DNA of 64,000 bases, taken from contig ML996703.1 in NCBI GenBank assembly GCA_010356995.1, positions 62,001 through 126,000 on the forward strand. Direction: 5' to 3'. The translations under genes and the position numbers were made by a program. The notes below the pieces were generated by a model. That model was not told the origin of the DNA, ran no database searches, and saw nothing but the letters and a program-made list of their open reading frames with translations. This document shows positions 42,472 to 54,383 of the stretch, piece after piece. This DNA comes from Trichodelitschia bisporula. Its lineage: Eukaryota > Ascomycota > Dothideomycetes > Phaeotrichales > Phaeotrichaceae. Numbering within the stretch: the first letter of the stretch is position 1; every line of letters begins with the position of its first letter.

Positions 42472-43370
42472 ATGCCAGCCAACCCCACAAACCCAGCCAA
42501 CCCCACAAACCCAGCCTTCCCCGAAGATCCAGTCCCAGCACCGGCACCCAACATGGCCGCCCCCGTCTCGAACCGCCTCACGTCCGCCGACGTCCTGCTC
42601 AGCCCAGTAACCGAAGCCGACCTCCCCCAAATCGCTGCTGGCTACTACGCCGCCTTCCCGCAGGACTGGTACGTGTGCGCTCCCTCCCTCCTCCTCCCCT
42701 CACTCACTCAGCACTAACCCACCCTAGGCACGACATGATGGAACCCCTCGACCGACGCCCCGCCCTCGACATACGCATCGCCCGGATGGCCGCCCGAATG
42801 CGCCCCTGGATCGGCGCGTCGGACGGGAAATACGTCAAAGCGACGCTGCGCTCCGACCCTTCGCGCATAATCGGACATGCGGGGTGGTTGCGCCCCTCCG
42901 CCACATTCCCGGTCCATCACTGGCGAAAAGACGCGGGGGAGAAACTGGGGTGGAAGGAGAAGTACGCGTGGAGCGAGGAGGAGGAGAAGGATATGTGGGA
43001 GCATGTGGATGTGGAGAAGTGGCAGGGGTTGTTTGAGCATTTTGATGGGATTAAGAAGGAATTAATGGGGGGGGAGCCGCATTGGTGAGTGGAGTGTGGT
43101 TTTGTGTGGGGGTGTTTTGATGTTAATGGGAGCAGGTTCCTGGCCCCGCTGTGGGTTCTCCCTGAGTTCCAGCATCGAGGCGTGAGCTCGTTGTTGTTAA
43201 AGGATGTGCTGGACGAGGCGGACGCGCATGACCCGCCCATCCCTGCGTTCCTGGAGGCTACGGATGCGGGCCGGCCGGTGTATGAGCATTTTGGGTTTGA
43301 GGCTGTGCAGCCGAGTGAGGGGCATGAGATGCAGATGATTCGAAGGGGGCCGGCTCCGAAGGGTGTGTAA
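42472..43370 (+). CDS. GNAT-family N-acetyltransferase 2
   Basis: Predicted N-acetyltransferase, substrate unknown. Exons 42472..42668, 42728..43084 and 43136..43370 give 262 residues. The N-terminal MPANPTNPANPTNPAFPED comes from an 18-bp tandem duplication; the next Met is at residue 28. The segment VLLSPVTEADLPQIAAGYYA is the GNAT N-terminal strand-helix, YVKATLRSDPSRIIGHAGW the central strands. Motif A follows the second intron: FLAPLWVLPEFQHRGVSSLL (acetyl-CoA loop QHRGVS), then FLEATDAGRPVYEHFGFEAV. Introns are 59 and 51 bp with normal GT-AG ends. Similar in design to GNAT gene 1, but the two are not close copies. The coding strand changes from C-rich (exon 1 and start of exon 2) to G-rich from about 42920. 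Confidence 0.87.
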
Positions 43371-44576
43371 GGAGGGGTGTGTAAGGGGATGGGCGACAGA
43401 GATGATGGAGGAGTGTGGGTTCCGAGCTGAGATGGACTGGGAGACGGAGAAGGAGATTAGGGATCGAGAAGTAGGATCGTGGAGCACGTGAAGCGACCCG
43501 GGCCTGGAGCCTCGCCTCGCCTCGCCTGCGCATTCCGTTCTACGTAGCTGGGCGTGCCTTGGTAATACACTTCACCTCACACCCACTTCCTCCCATTCCA
43601 TCCCCGCGACCTCTCCATCCCCCACCGAACCATACCTTTCGCCCGTACCACGCACCACAGCACAACTGCTTCGGCCGGAAGCCCACCTGGGCCAGGATCC
43701 ATCGGCCACGGTAAATTGCCGCCGACCCCGTGGAGCGCAGCGGCAGCGGCAGCCCGAACACCCGGTCCAATGACGCCGAGCCGCATGCCTCCATATATGG
43801 GTTCGCGGCATGTGCGCGAAGCTTAATCTGAGTGCCAGGCAGCTTAATTCGAGGGCGCTAGGCCGGAAGAAGAAGAATGACACAGGGTTTGTGGTCGCTG
43901 ATCGTCCCGGATCAAGGCGGGGATATATCTGACTTTGACGTCCGGGGCAGCCGCCGTGGACGATGGCGAGGCTGAGGTTCGCTTTTTTGGCAGATACCTT
44001 GTGGTACAAGAATTGAGCGCGAATTGGAGGATGTTCGCCGTTTATCCTCCCCGCCACAGCATAGCGGACTTCGATGTCTCCGTAAACGCATTGTTTCTCC
44101 CCCCCCACCCATGTACCCGAAACGCCTTGCCCGCCAAACCCCCCCCCCAGTGGCGATCACCACACCCGGAACCCACCGTGCACTGTATATATTGCAAGCA
44201 CTCTAGGTGTCGAGCACACTACCTCACACTCCACCCATCCAGGGAAGTCCAACCAGCGGCGCCCGGCTGGCCCAGCGCGCGCCCCTTCATCTACCCCTCC
44301 AAGCTAGCAACATGGAACGTCAGGTCTACGCCGTGGGCGGGCGAGGCCAAAGACCCGCTATGCCCGCATGTCCCTCACACGCAAGTCTCACCATCCGTCT
44401 AATTTTGTCCCGTCACTGCCCAGCGCGACAAGCCTCTCTCTCTCGTGCAAGCCACGGGCCTGGCTTTCCTGCGAAGAGGGCTGTCGGGTTAAAACTGTGC
44501 CTTGCCCCCCTGGAGACACCTCTGGAGAGATTCTGAGATGCTGCTGCGCGCCAGCCTCGTCCCCCCGTGAGCAGAG
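43371..44576. other. Intergenic region upstream of the MFS gene
   Basis: The 1.2 kb hold a cctcg repeat near 43510-43530 (four cctcgc-type units), long C runs at 44100-44150 and a TATA-like ctgtatatattg near 44190. No gene is recognised. The 178-codon minus-strand ORF is low-complexity, Arg-rich and has no motif. Confidence 0.45.
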
Positions 44577-46786
44577 ATGGAGTCCCAACCGAGCGCCAGG
44601 TACGCCCCGACACACCTACCCGACATACCAGAGCGCACCCTCGATCAGAAATCCCTCAATGGTCCAGCCGGAGCACACGAATGGCCCAGCATCCGCCCTC
44701 AATCCGCACACTTCTTCGAAACCGCCGTTGAACCCGCGATGTCACCCCCAATGGAACAAAAGCCCATTGAGACGGCACCACCACCAGAGGAGCCCAAGGA
44801 TCCGCCAAAGCTCCTCATAGCCTCCCTATTCCTCTCCGTCTTCCTCTCCGCCCTCGACATAACAATAATAACCACCGCCCTCCCAACAATGGCCGAAACC
44901 CTACACACCAACGCCACAGGCTTCGGCTGGATCGGGAGCGCATACCTCCTCGCCGGCGCTGCGTCGGGCCCAGTATGGGCCAAGATCAGCGATATCTTTG
45001 GACGGAAGCCCGTCATGCTGGCTGCGAATATCTTTTTCCTGATAGGGAGCGCGGTATGCGGGTGGAGTTTTAGTCTGGGGATGTTGATCGCGGGGCGCGT
45101 GGTGCAGGGCATCGGGTCCGGCGGGTTGCTCGTCATGGTTAGCATCCTGCTCTCGGATCTGTTCAGCGCGAAGTACGCCTCCTCCCTTCCTCTCACCCTC
45201 GCTCAGTCGTAACTGACCCCCGCAGGCGCCGCGGCAAGTACTCCGGCCTCCTAGGCACAGTCTGGGGCGTCGCCAACGGTCTCGGGCCGGCGATCGGCGG
45301 GCTCTTCTGTGAGAAGCTGAACTGGCGGTGGTGTTTCTGGATCAACATACCGCTGGACGGAATCGCCTTCCTCGCCATCTGCTTCTTCCTCAAGGTGCAC
45401 AAGCCGCACACGCCGCTAGTCCAAGGCCTACTCGCGATAGACTGGCTGGGAGCGATTGCCATCGTCGGCGGGACGGTGATGTTACTCCTCGGCCTCGATT
45501 TCGGCGGTATAACATTCCCCTGGACATCGCCGATCGTACTCTCCCTCCTCCTCGTAGGCATCGCAACCCTCGCCGCCGCCATACTCATCGAAGCCACCAT
45601 CCCAAGATACCCAATCATACCCCTGCACATCTTCCGGTCCCTCTCCAACAGCGTAATCTACGCCATAAACTTCTCCCACGGCTTCGTCTTCATCGCGGGC
45701 TCCTACTTCCTCCCCATCTACTTCCAAGCCGTCCTCGGGACCACCCCCCTCCTCTCCGGCGTCTACCTCTTCCCCTACAACCTCACCCTCTCCATCACAT
45801 CCATAATCACAGGAATGACAATCTCCAAACACGGCGCCTACAAAACCTGGATCATCTTCTCCCTCCTCCTCCTCGCCCTCGGCTTCCTCCTCTTCGCCGA
45901 ATTCCCCCCGCACACCTCCTGGCCCCGGCTCGTACTCTACCAACTCATCGCCGGCTGCGGCGTGGGGCCCCTGTTCCAAGCCCCCATGATCGCAATGCAG
46001 AACAGCGTCGCAGCGCAAGACCGCGCCGCCGCAACGAGCATGTTCAGCTTCGTCCGCCAAATCGCCAACGCCATCTCCGTCGTCCTCGGCAACGTCGTGC
46101 TCCAAAACCAGCTCGCGGGGAAACGCGCCCAGCTCCTCGCATCCGGGACCGCCCCGCCGCTCGTCCACCTCCTAACCCACGGCCACGCCGTCTCCTCGCC
46201 CAGCGCCATCGCCGCCCTGCTCCCGGAGCAGAAAATCGCCGTGCGCGCCGCGCTCACGGACGCGCTGGGCAAGATGTGGCTCATGTACGCCGTCGTCGCC
46301 GTCCTCGGTCTAGCACTCCCCTCGTTTATCAAGAACAAGAAGCTGAGCGATCAGCACGTGGTGCACGAAACCGGCCTAGCAGCTCAAGAACGAGCACGGC
46401 TGGCTCGGGCAGAGGGCCGGGTCGAGGGCCAGAATGAGGCTCCTCAACTCCCCAACCCCGCGGACCTGAGTCGTCCCGCGCATGTAAACCGCCAGACCGC
46501 GCGCAGCGGCTCCATCGCCATCGGGCTCGACCTCGGCCCGACGCTCAAGCGCGGGGACTCGCTCCGCGAAGGCGCGCTGCGGGCCGCGCGGCGCAGCATG
46601 CAGGTCCGTGGTGGAGCGCGGCGGTCGCGGACGCTAGAAGGCGACGAGGAGGCGCTAGTGGGAGAAAAGGCGGATGGGGGTGGGGAACGGAGCTGGTATG
46701 ACGAGCTCGTGTTCGATCTGGAGAGCATTGACGAGGGGGGCGTGCGGCAGGAGGGTGAGAAGGGGATGGACGGCGGATCCAGGTAG
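44577..46786 (+). CDS. MFS transporter, DHA2 (14-TM) drug:H+ antiporter type
   Basis: Plasma or vacuolar membrane efflux carrier of the DHA2 group; substrate unknown. Exons 44577..45172 and 45226..46786 give 718 residues. A ~80-residue hydrophilic N-terminus precedes TM1 (LLIASLFLSVFLSALDITII), whose LDxTIxxxALP motif is typical of DHA2. Motif A is seen as GPVWAKISDIFGRKP in loop 2-3, GRVVQGIGSGG marks TM4, and the antiporter motif C region is GVANGLGPAIGG in TM5. About fourteen hydrophobic segments follow, up to IKNKKL. The C-terminal ~150 residues are charged and probably cytosolic. The second conserved hallmark WRWCFWINIPL follows TM5. The long plain antisense ORF of 228 codons on the minus strand is a shadow of the C-rich coding strand. 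The gene lies upstream of the FSH1-like gene, same strand, 324 bp apart. Confidence 0.92.
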
Positions 46787-47110
46787 ATGTAGACACTGGT
46801 TATGGTGCGCGCATTGGCGAGCATTGGATTCTTTTGGATACATGGGCCGCAAAAAGGCAGATGATTAATGCAGCATGTTCGAAATCCGCGAGTCCGCGAT
46901 GAAGCGTGTCCACTCCCCGCTATCTCCGTGAAACGACGTCCGCCTAGCGCCGGGCCCTCCCGCCGCCAAGCCCGGCCCGGCCACCCGCACAACCACCACC
47001 GTCGCCCGTTATCACCACGCTTACATCCGTACATCTCACCACTCCCCCGCCACGCTTACCTCCCCCCAAACACCCTCACCAACACCCACCAACACCCACC
47101 AACACCCACC
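46787..47110. promoter_or_regulatory. Intergenic region MFS/FSH1 with CCA-rich leader repeats
   Basis: The 324 bp hold the MFS 3' end and the FSH1 promoter. Directly before the FSH1 start codon are three to four copies of accaacaccc-type units (about 47066-47110), which belong to the leader and contain no ATG. Confidence 0.6.
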
Positions 47111-47950
47111 ATGCCCCCCACCACCCCCGCCCCGGCGCTGCGCATCCTCATGCTCCACGGCTACACCCAATCCGGCCCCCTCTTCACCTCCAAAACCCGC
47201 GCCCTCGCAAAGCTCCTCCAGACCGCCTTCCCCTCCTCAACACTCTCCTTCCCCACCGCCCCCCACCGCCTCTCCACCACCGACCTCCCCTCCTACGACC
47301 CCACAATACCCATCAGCACCTCGCTCATCCCCGCCGAAGAATCCGGCGCCCTGGCCGGTACCGCGCCCGACGGCACCGATGAGCCCGCGGCGTATGCCTG
47401 GTTCCGGCGCCCAACTCGAGACAGCACGGAAATAGTGGGGCTGGATGGGGGGTTTGAGGCCCTGGCAGAGGTGTTGAGGAAAGAGGGACCGTTCGACGGC
47501 GTAGTGGGGTTTAGTCAGGGGGGCGCGATGGCGGCGCTGCTCGCGAGCGTGCTGGAGCCAGGGCGCTGGGCGCATTTCGGGCCCAGCACCGCGGCGTTTC
47601 CGGTCTCGTTTCGGCCGACTGAGGCTGGGCCGATACACCCCCCCTTCAAGTTCGCGGTGATATACTCCGGGTTCCGGCTCGCGGGGGCGGAGCACGACGC
47701 CTTCTACGCTGGCGGGCTAGCGACGCCGACGTGCCATTTCATTGGGAGTGTGGATACGGTCGTTGAGGAGAAGAGAAGCCTTGCGTTAGCTGAGTTGTGT
47801 GAGAAGCCGAGGGTGGTGTATCACCCCGGTGGCCACTTTTTGCCGAGTGGGAAGCAGTACGTCGGTGCGCTTGTGGGGTGGTTGAGAGAGGTGCTGGCGC
47901 CGCCGGAGAAGAAAGAGGAGGACGCGAGTGAGATGGATATGCCGTTCTGA
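47111..47950 (+). CDS. FSH1-type serine hydrolase (OVCA2-like)
   Basis: Alpha/beta hydrolase of the FSH1/OVCA2 family; the group includes esterases of unknown substrate and trans-acting thioesterases of fungal polyketide clusters. Single exon, 279 residues from the ATG at 47111; the open frame extends 81 codons upstream, but the protein family starts at about ALRILMLHGYTQSGPLF. The nucleophile elbow is GVVGFSQGGAMAALL (Ser at about 137). The acid is probably Asp in FIGSVDTVVEE and the base His in VYHPGGHFLPSGKQY, both in the right order. The N-terminal HGYTQSG oxyanion region is also conserved. The C-terminus is lysine/glutamate-rich. It follows the MFS gene; no polyketide synthase is visible nearby, so a cluster role is not supported. 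Confidence 0.88.
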   Translation: MPPTTPAPALRILMLHGYTQSGPLFTSKTRALAKLLQTAFPSSTLSFPTAPHRLSTTDLPSYDPTIPISTSLIPAEESGALAGTAPDGTDEPAAYAWFRRPTRDSTEIVGLDGGFEALAEVLRKEGPFDGVVGFSQGGAMAALLASVLEPGRWAHFGPSTAAFPVSFRPTEAGPIHPPFKFAVIYSGFRLAGAEHDAFYAGGLATPTCHFIGSVDTVVEEKRSLALAELCEKPRVVYHPGGHFLPSGKQYVGALVGWLREVLAPPEKKEEDASEMDMPF

Positions 47951-48898
47951 CTACATGGCAGTGATGGGAAGAGTAAATTGTAACTAGATGTGGTGACGAT
48001 GTTATGCGCTAGCCGGGACGACTTAGACGAAGACTAGAGTGTATAGTCGTTCATGACGGCTGAATCCCAGCGAGAACCATATTTCCCCAGATCCTCATCA
48101 CCAAAGTCCAGCACTTGGTATAGATACGACCGACATCACACATCCGCACATCTGCCCACCAATTAGGCATACCACGTGAGTCCATCTCACCATAGATCAC
48201 GTGCTTCAGCCTCGCCGCCCCGATCCGCCTCATCACATAAACCACACATCAATCACCCGCGCATCACGAACATATTATCACAACAACCATTGGTCTAGTA
48301 GCCCACCTACGTACGCCGTCCCAGCTCAAAGACGAGCCCACAAGCCATACGCCCCAGAGCAAGATACAGAGCACAACTCCCCATCCCCATCCCCATCCCC
48401 ATCCCCATCCCCAGCCCCATTCCACAAACCCAGCCTCAAGAGAAAATCACTCGACAACAACAGGAAGCTCACAACGCGCTCGCTTTAGCCCCGTCCTTGC
48501 CCTCAATCTCCCCAGTCCAGCTTGCAATGCCTATGCAAACCCCCATGCTCGCCCTAGTAGACACAGTAAAACCACACCTCAGAAGTAGAGTAAGATCCCC
48601 CATCTGAGATGCCCCTCTCCCATCGAACACACCGCCACACAAAAGATATTAAACCCGGAGAACCTGACCAGACTCGCAACGCTCGCCCCGCCCCCTACCC
48701 GCGCAACCCCTTCCGTCCGACTTGAAAGATCCATAACAAAACACCCAAGGGAGATGTCGAACAAAGAGAAACTCAGCTGGCAATGCAAAGTGAAGAAATT
48801 CAAATGCGCTCCCAGTTCCGCCCGTTGCCCCATCATCCCCCTTTGGACATAACTCGTACAAAGCGCAAACAACACACACGTTGATAATGAGGCCAAAG
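47951..48898. other. Convergent intergenic region FSH1/ASH1 with ATCCCC repeats
   Basis: About 950 bp that include the 3' regions of the two converging genes. A six-unit run of ccccat (about 48380-48420) lies in it. No gene seen. Confidence 0.5.
48380..48420. repeat. Hexanucleotide (CCCCAT)n repeat
   Basis: Five to six tandem ccccat units after ctccccatcc, ending in an imperfect ccccagcccc. A simple satellite in an intergenic region. Confidence 0.85.
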
Positions 48899-51506
48899 CT
48901 AGCGAGCAGACTTGCGCCTCTGCATCCGCCTAGCCGTCGGAGTGTCCGAGTCGGCTACTGAAGCAGCCGCGCGCCCGGCCTCAGCTTTGGCCCGACCTCG
49001 ATCCACTGAAACCGGCGCTTTACGCGAACCGGGGGCTCGAACCGATGATAATGGGGTCCGCGAACGTCCTCCCTTTGAAATGTTAGCCCGAGCTTTGTAT
49101 GTTCGAAGCGGCTTCCTGAAAGCGGGAGACCGAGACATCGCCCGATGCCTCGATGAGATGGATGACACCGGGAAGGTAGCGGTATGGCGCCGGCTGACGC
49201 GCTTACCCACAGTCTCTTTCCCACCGTCGTCCGCAGTAGAGAGACGCTTCTTCATGCGGTCTGCGCGCGACTGAGCCTGCTGGGCCTGCTTCCCCGGGTC
49301 TTCCGGTTCCACAGCCGCAGTAAGGCCAAGAGCACGCTTGCCCTTCGCTACCAAGGAACCGTTGTCTATCGTCTTGCGGCGCTTCGCATCACTGGCATTG
49401 GTGTCGCTCGCACCAAAAGCACGCTTCAGCGTGCGCTTGGCTTTGCTGATAAGTCCTACCGGCGACGGAGACTTGTCCACCGCAGCGCGTCGAGACGCCG
49501 GCTTGGGGCCGAGAATGCCGCGGCAGTTGGCCGCACCGCAACGACACGTCTGGACATTATCGTCCGAGTAAGGACTGAGAGTGTTACGAGAAGAACCAAG
49601 ATATTAGACACATGAAGACTTACGTGAAGTTGTAGTCGTAGGTCAGTTCCTCACCGACCTCGATGCCCCTGCTGCCAGCGAAAAGCGCCATGCGGGGAGT
49701 GCCACCAACGATCCACTTCTCGACGCGACAGTTAGGGTCGCACGAGTGATTGACAAACCGCGCAATCGAGCCCTTGGTCGCATCGATGATCAGATTGTCG
49801 TGGAATGTCATGAGGTAGAAGTCATTCTGGTCGGAATACACTTCCTCCATCCGACGATCGGCTTCATCCTGCGTGATGACCTCGCCGACGTACTCGACAA
49901 TGATCTGATTGGGGCGGAAGCTTCGCATGGCGCGAACTCCATGCCCACGATCTTTGGTTTCGACGACTTCAACGCCCTCTTCGTACAGGTTCGGTCTAGT
50001 CACGTCCGGAATCCGATGCCAAAGGCGGCCATTCGCCCGGTTGCCGAGGCTGGTGAACTGACGATTGGTGCAGTCTTCAGGATCAAGCCGACAGTTGGTC
50101 TCGTCGCACTCATACTGCATATGTCGGTTGATGCAGTCATCCCCACAGGCATCAGCACACCTACAAGTCGATGGAGGCAGCGTGTCCTTCTGGACAATGT
50201 GATGAGCATCGCCAATGTAACGGTTCTTGACCATCACCTTCCACTTCGGTCCTTGGGGCTCTGGCAGGGGGTACAGAATGTCCCGAGGCAGCTTGTAATC
50301 CCGCTGAGTCTTGAGGATCTCAGCGCCCTTGAAGATGGGGTAAGACCAGAGCGGCGCAGGCTCGTTGACGTAGGCCTCGTAGGCCGCCTTCTCGGCCTTG
50401 GGAAGTCTAGACTGCACTGAAGGCTGCACGACTGGAGGCTCGGCGGCCATCGGCAGGTACAATCCGTGCTTCAGCAAGACCCTCCGCGGCCAAGAACAGT
50501 CCTTCTGGTCTTCCATCGCCTGCTTCTGTTCCATGCGGAACTTCGCCTCAATCTCCACCGCCAGGTGAAGATCGCGCCCGTTCTCTGAAAAGCGATTCGC
50601 ATCGCGCCTCTCCAGGAAGTCAATCCAGAGCGGCTTCTGAGCGCGCGCCTGACGGACAGTCTGGACGATGTTGTAGGTCGCGGGAGCGCGCTTGCGCAGG
50701 ACACGAGGAGGCTCAGGAGGTGCGTCCTCCTCCAACATAGAACTGTTTTCGGCCGAAGATGTCTCAACGGCGTCGATCATGGCCTTGTCATTGTCCTCGG
50801 CAGGAGTGTCGTCCATCTCCTCCTCGGCGGCGGGAGTAGCATCGGCCTCGAGCTCTTGCACTGGTCGCACGGGAGCCTTCGCCGCCTTCTTGGTGACCGG
50901 GGTCTTCTTCAGCTTCTTCGGCGGAGGGCCGACAGGCGACTGGGGGACCGACTCGTCGTGCACGCAGGATTTCTCGTCAGCATCCAGGCTCAGCCGACCG
51001 TCGGGCAGCGAAGTCAGCGAACGACGCGCAATGTAGTCCCGGCGCGTATGCACCGCGGTGCCAGCCAAGACCGAGTCGTTGTAGGTGGTAACGCTGTTCC
51101 GGTTGCGGCGGCTGCGGCGCACTTCGTCCGAGGCAAGGCTCGTCGGCGGGGTCTCTGAGACGGCGGCGGAGGAACGCGTGCCGGTGGCCGTGGTAGAGGA
51201 CCAGCGACCAGAGGGATGACCAGCGCCGGGCGCCGGATCAACGATGGGACCGACAGGGCGGCCCAGAGGAGAGGGTGGAGGAGGCATGGTGTCGCCGGTC
51301 TTCAGCGCCGGGGTGGTAATCGGGCCGGAGGGGGATTCGACACGCGAGAGCTTCGCGTTCTTCTTTGCGGAGGAGAAGGATTTGGCGACCGCAGCCTCTG
51401 CAGACTCGTGACGCGCCGTTTCGACGTTGATGTTCGAGTTGACACTCGAGAGGCTCTCACTGCTGCGACGGCGGCGGTCGCGTCCGGTCTGACGAGTACG
51501 GACCAT
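48899..51506 (-). CDS. ash1: Ash1-type SET histone methyltransferase (H3K36)
   Basis: Chromatin methyltransferase; by family it marks H3K36 in poorly transcribed chromatin in Neurospora and relatives. Exons 51506..49624 and 49574..48899 give 852 residues. The start MVRTRQTGRDRRRRSSESLS lies within a longer open frame; it was chosen because the upstream codons are low in conservation signal and include leader-like composition. The first ~330 residues are disordered and acidic/basic. The AWS zinc module is CRCADACGDDCINRHMQYEC..CRLDPEDCTN (about 440-480). SET follows (RGHGVRAMRSFRPNQIIVEY, then the catalytic RFVNHSCDPNC at about 580 and GEELTYDYNF). Post-SET VQTCRCGAANCRG lies in exon 2, and a basic C-terminal tail (KRTLKRAFG, MQRRKSAR) ends the protein. 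Assignment to Ash1 rather than Set2 rests on the AWS-SET spacing, the long N-terminus and the lack of a WW or SRI-like region. Confidence 0.87.
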
Positions 51507-52689
51507 TGCCGGACACGCGCGGTGCTTCTGTGCGTCAGAGGTAAGCTTGCGAAAAGGAACGTGAGGATGCGCGCGACTGGAAAGTTTGGGTGGTGCTGTG
51601 GTGGTGTTGCGGAGGTGTAGGGGAAAGTGGTTGCAGTGAAAGTGGTGGGCGAGACGCGTGGGGGAAAAGGCCCAGGTCCGGCGCTGAGGGCGGCGGGCGG
51701 CGCGTCTACGCCGGCGACTGCACAAGGCGGCAATGTCCACAGGAGCGACCTATGAACGACGCGCTTTTGAAAAGCCACACTTGTGAAGGGGACCTACATA
51801 TATATCGCGACTTGCGAACTGTGCAAAAATTGAGGGATATAACTTACGAAAAAAACAGCTGTATAGCAGTGAATATGAGGGTATTTGGGAGCTGCAAGAG
51901 GAGCTGGACACACGAGCAGTTAGTTGGTGATTAAAGAGTACCCGTACGGGTAGTGGTTGGACTGGTGCCTATGAAGGAGTCGAGGTATAACAAAGTAGAT
52001 GGTGGTGAGAGTTTATTGTTGCAGAAGTGAAAAGAAGTGGACTGTGGATGTCGAGGAGAAGAAGAAGATGGAGAGGAGAAGGTCCGGAAGCCAGAAAGTC
52101 GGCGACGTCGCCGAGGACTGTGCTTCACACAAACGTACCAGCTTGGCAAGAGCGACCGGAGTGGCAGAAAAGGAGGGGGGTGGGGAACGCTGAGGTCTGA
52201 AGGAGACTGAGTAGAGAGTCGAAACAAACTTACGTGGAAACGGTGGCTCTTCGGTTGATTGCCGTGCGTTGATGGGAGATGCTCTCCGGTCTGCCTCCTG
52301 CGCGTTATAAACAACCTCGCTCGGCCTAATGCACCAATCACCGGTCGCGCTTACAACGACACGGAACTCAATGGCCTCGTCGGCTGCGGCGAGCAAGCTG
52401 TCGGCTGAGGACACTGTGCAGCGACGCGTTTGACGGGGTCGAAGACGATTAGAAAGAGCGGCTTGGGTGGTCAGGAAGGTAGTAGATCGAGAAAGACGAT
52501 GAGACAAGCTTCGCAAAGACGAATTGCGTGGCAACTTAGGACAGTGGGTGATGGTCAGTCGTCAAGGAAGCGGGGGGGTTGACAGAAGGATGAGTAGAGT
52601 AGGGGACCGAAAGGGCGGGCTGTGCAGCCGGTAACGAAGAAGATAGAGAATGACGGCAAGCGACAGCTTTAAAGACAAATCGGTATGGT
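51507..52689. other. Upstream region of ASH1
   Basis: Contains the ASH1 leader and promoter. No motif-bearing ORF on either strand. A TATA-like acatatatatcg lies near 51797, about 290 bp before the ASH1 start codon on its strand. The right half is purine-rich on the plus strand and runs into the tandem array. Confidence 0.45.
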
Positions 52690-54175
52690 AGGTGCGTAGT
52701 TGGCGAAAGGTTGTGAAGTTCGGGTGGGGGTTGACAGGAGATGGAGTAGGGGACGGAGCAGAAGACGGAGCGGGAGGACCCAAGGTGGAGACCTATGGAC
52801 GAAGTCGCGGACCACACTGGACGACGGCAAGGGGATCATGAGCTATCAACACCACGAAAACACCTCATGCATACCCCACATCTCCCTGGGTCCTCACGAG
52901 TCGGTTTGGCACAGCACGACAATGGTCAAGTTTTATGCAATGAATACTCCACCTACTGTGGGCAAGCCTCTAGTTCTATATCTCCAGCCATACCAGATAT
53001 ACATAGTACTTGCACCCAGTACCAGGAGATGGACTGGGATGGACTTGAGGCAGAGATCACGGACATCGTCGCAGACAACAGTTATCAAACTCCCTAAAAA
53101 GATATCGTCCATACCCTACATACCTTAGACCCATACCAGTCGAGCAGTGTCTTGCCGGTCAAGTGGTCCCTCACCAGTCAAACAGTGTGGCATAACGCGA
53201 CGACGTTCAAGTTTGGTACACCGAAGACCCCGCCACTGTGGGAAGTCCTCTATCTCTCCAACCACGCCAAATATAAATAGTAGTTGCACCCAGTACCGGC
53301 AAACGGAACGGGATGGAGCTGGGGTTGGACGAAGTAGCAGACCACACTGAACAACAGCAATGGGATCACTGTCTAGCAACTGCAAGAAACCCTATCGTCC
53401 ATATCCCACATCCATCTGGCCCCTCACCAGTGAAGTAGTCCCTTACCAATCGAGCAACTCCTCATCCGTCAAGCAGGTTCCTAAGCAGTCAAGCACAGTG
53501 GCACAGCAGGACGATGGTCAAGTTTTGCCCACTGAAGACTGCGTTCTCCTACAGTATGGGCAACCCCAGATGCCTCCAGCACACCAGATATGCATGATAC
53601 TTTCACCCAGCGCCAGGAGAAATAGTGGCAAAGAGCTAACCATGGAGACGGCGGATGGAGTCGCGGGCCACACTGCACAACAGCAAGGGAACCTCGAGCT
53701 ATCAACCCCCCAAGAGCGCATCATCTGTGCCCCACACCCCTCAGACGTCTCACCACTCACCGCGGATGCAGTCACGGACTACACTGCATGACTGCTCGGG
53801 AGCCACAGGCTATCGACTCCCCACACACACATCACCCATATCCTATATCCCTAAAGTTAATCATCAGTCGAGCAGAGGGCCGCCGCGCGACGGTCAAGTA
53901 TTGTACATTGAAGACTCCGTCTCGGCACCCTCTATCGCTCCATCATCCATACCCCACACTCCTCATACCCCTCACCAGTCAAACAACCTGTCACCAGTCG
54001 AGCAGTCCCTCAACAGTCCCTTACCAGCCATGCATATCCATTACCAGTCAATCACTGAGGTACAGCCCAACGACGGTCATGTTTTGTACATTGAGCACAC
54101 CATCTAGACACAACCCCTATCTCTCCAGCCCATGCCAGATATACATAGTACTTACACCCACACCCAAAACCCAAC
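52690..54175. repeat. Diverged ~300-bp tandem repeat array
   Basis: Four to five degenerate copies in direct orientation. One landmark, GGTCAAGTTTT or a close variant, recurs at about 52923, 53213 (cgttcaagtttgg), 53516, 53895 and 54077. A second, ccagatatacatagtactt or a variant, recurs at about 52993, 53266, 53585 and 54131. A third, accacactg followed by an AACAGCAA-like block, recurs at about 52809, 53340, 53672 and 53777. The spacing is 270-320 bp where copies are whole, with the last unit shorter. Minus-strand open frames of 74-86 codons in two copies share peptide blocks (VVQCG near the start, KLxxRxxxPxCLT at the end), so the unit may once have been coding, but no family is recognised. 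Confidence 0.75.
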
Positions 54176-54275
54176 AGCACTCCCAAGCCAAAGCGCCCCG
54201 CAGCAGGGCCAACAAAATTAGAACTACACAGAAAGAAAAAAAACCAGCCCTCATAATACAGCGAGCGTCCCAACC

Positions 54276-54276
<1 letters not shown>

Positions 54277-54350
<74 letters not shown>
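54277..54350. repeat. 74-nt poly-C run
   Basis: An uninterrupted run of 74 C on the plus strand (poly-G on the ERF2 sense strand), starting after caacct and ending before tctcccc. A second run of 16 C lies at 54629-54644. Real length is uncertain because such runs are commonly mis-assembled. It lies 33 bp from the N gap. Confidence 0.9.
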
Positions 54351-54352
<2 letters not shown>

Positions 54353-54383
54353 TCCCCAAACCGCTGATCCCCCTCCACATACC

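Noticed and set aside
45482-46168. 228-codon minus-strand ORF rich in Glu/Gly/Asp
   Set aside because: It is antisense to the MFS exon; the C-rich, stop-poor coding strand creates it. It has no motif.
37988-48000. Two GNATs, an MFS carrier and an FSH1-type hydrolase as a secondary-metabolite cluster
   Set aside because: No polyketide synthase, peptide synthetase, terpene cyclase or P450 is present, and housekeeping-type genes are interspersed.
49020-49050. GGTTCGAGCCCCCG on the minus strand, resembling a tRNA B box
   Set aside because: It is in the coding frame of Ash1 exon 2, and no A box or cloverleaf is seen around it.
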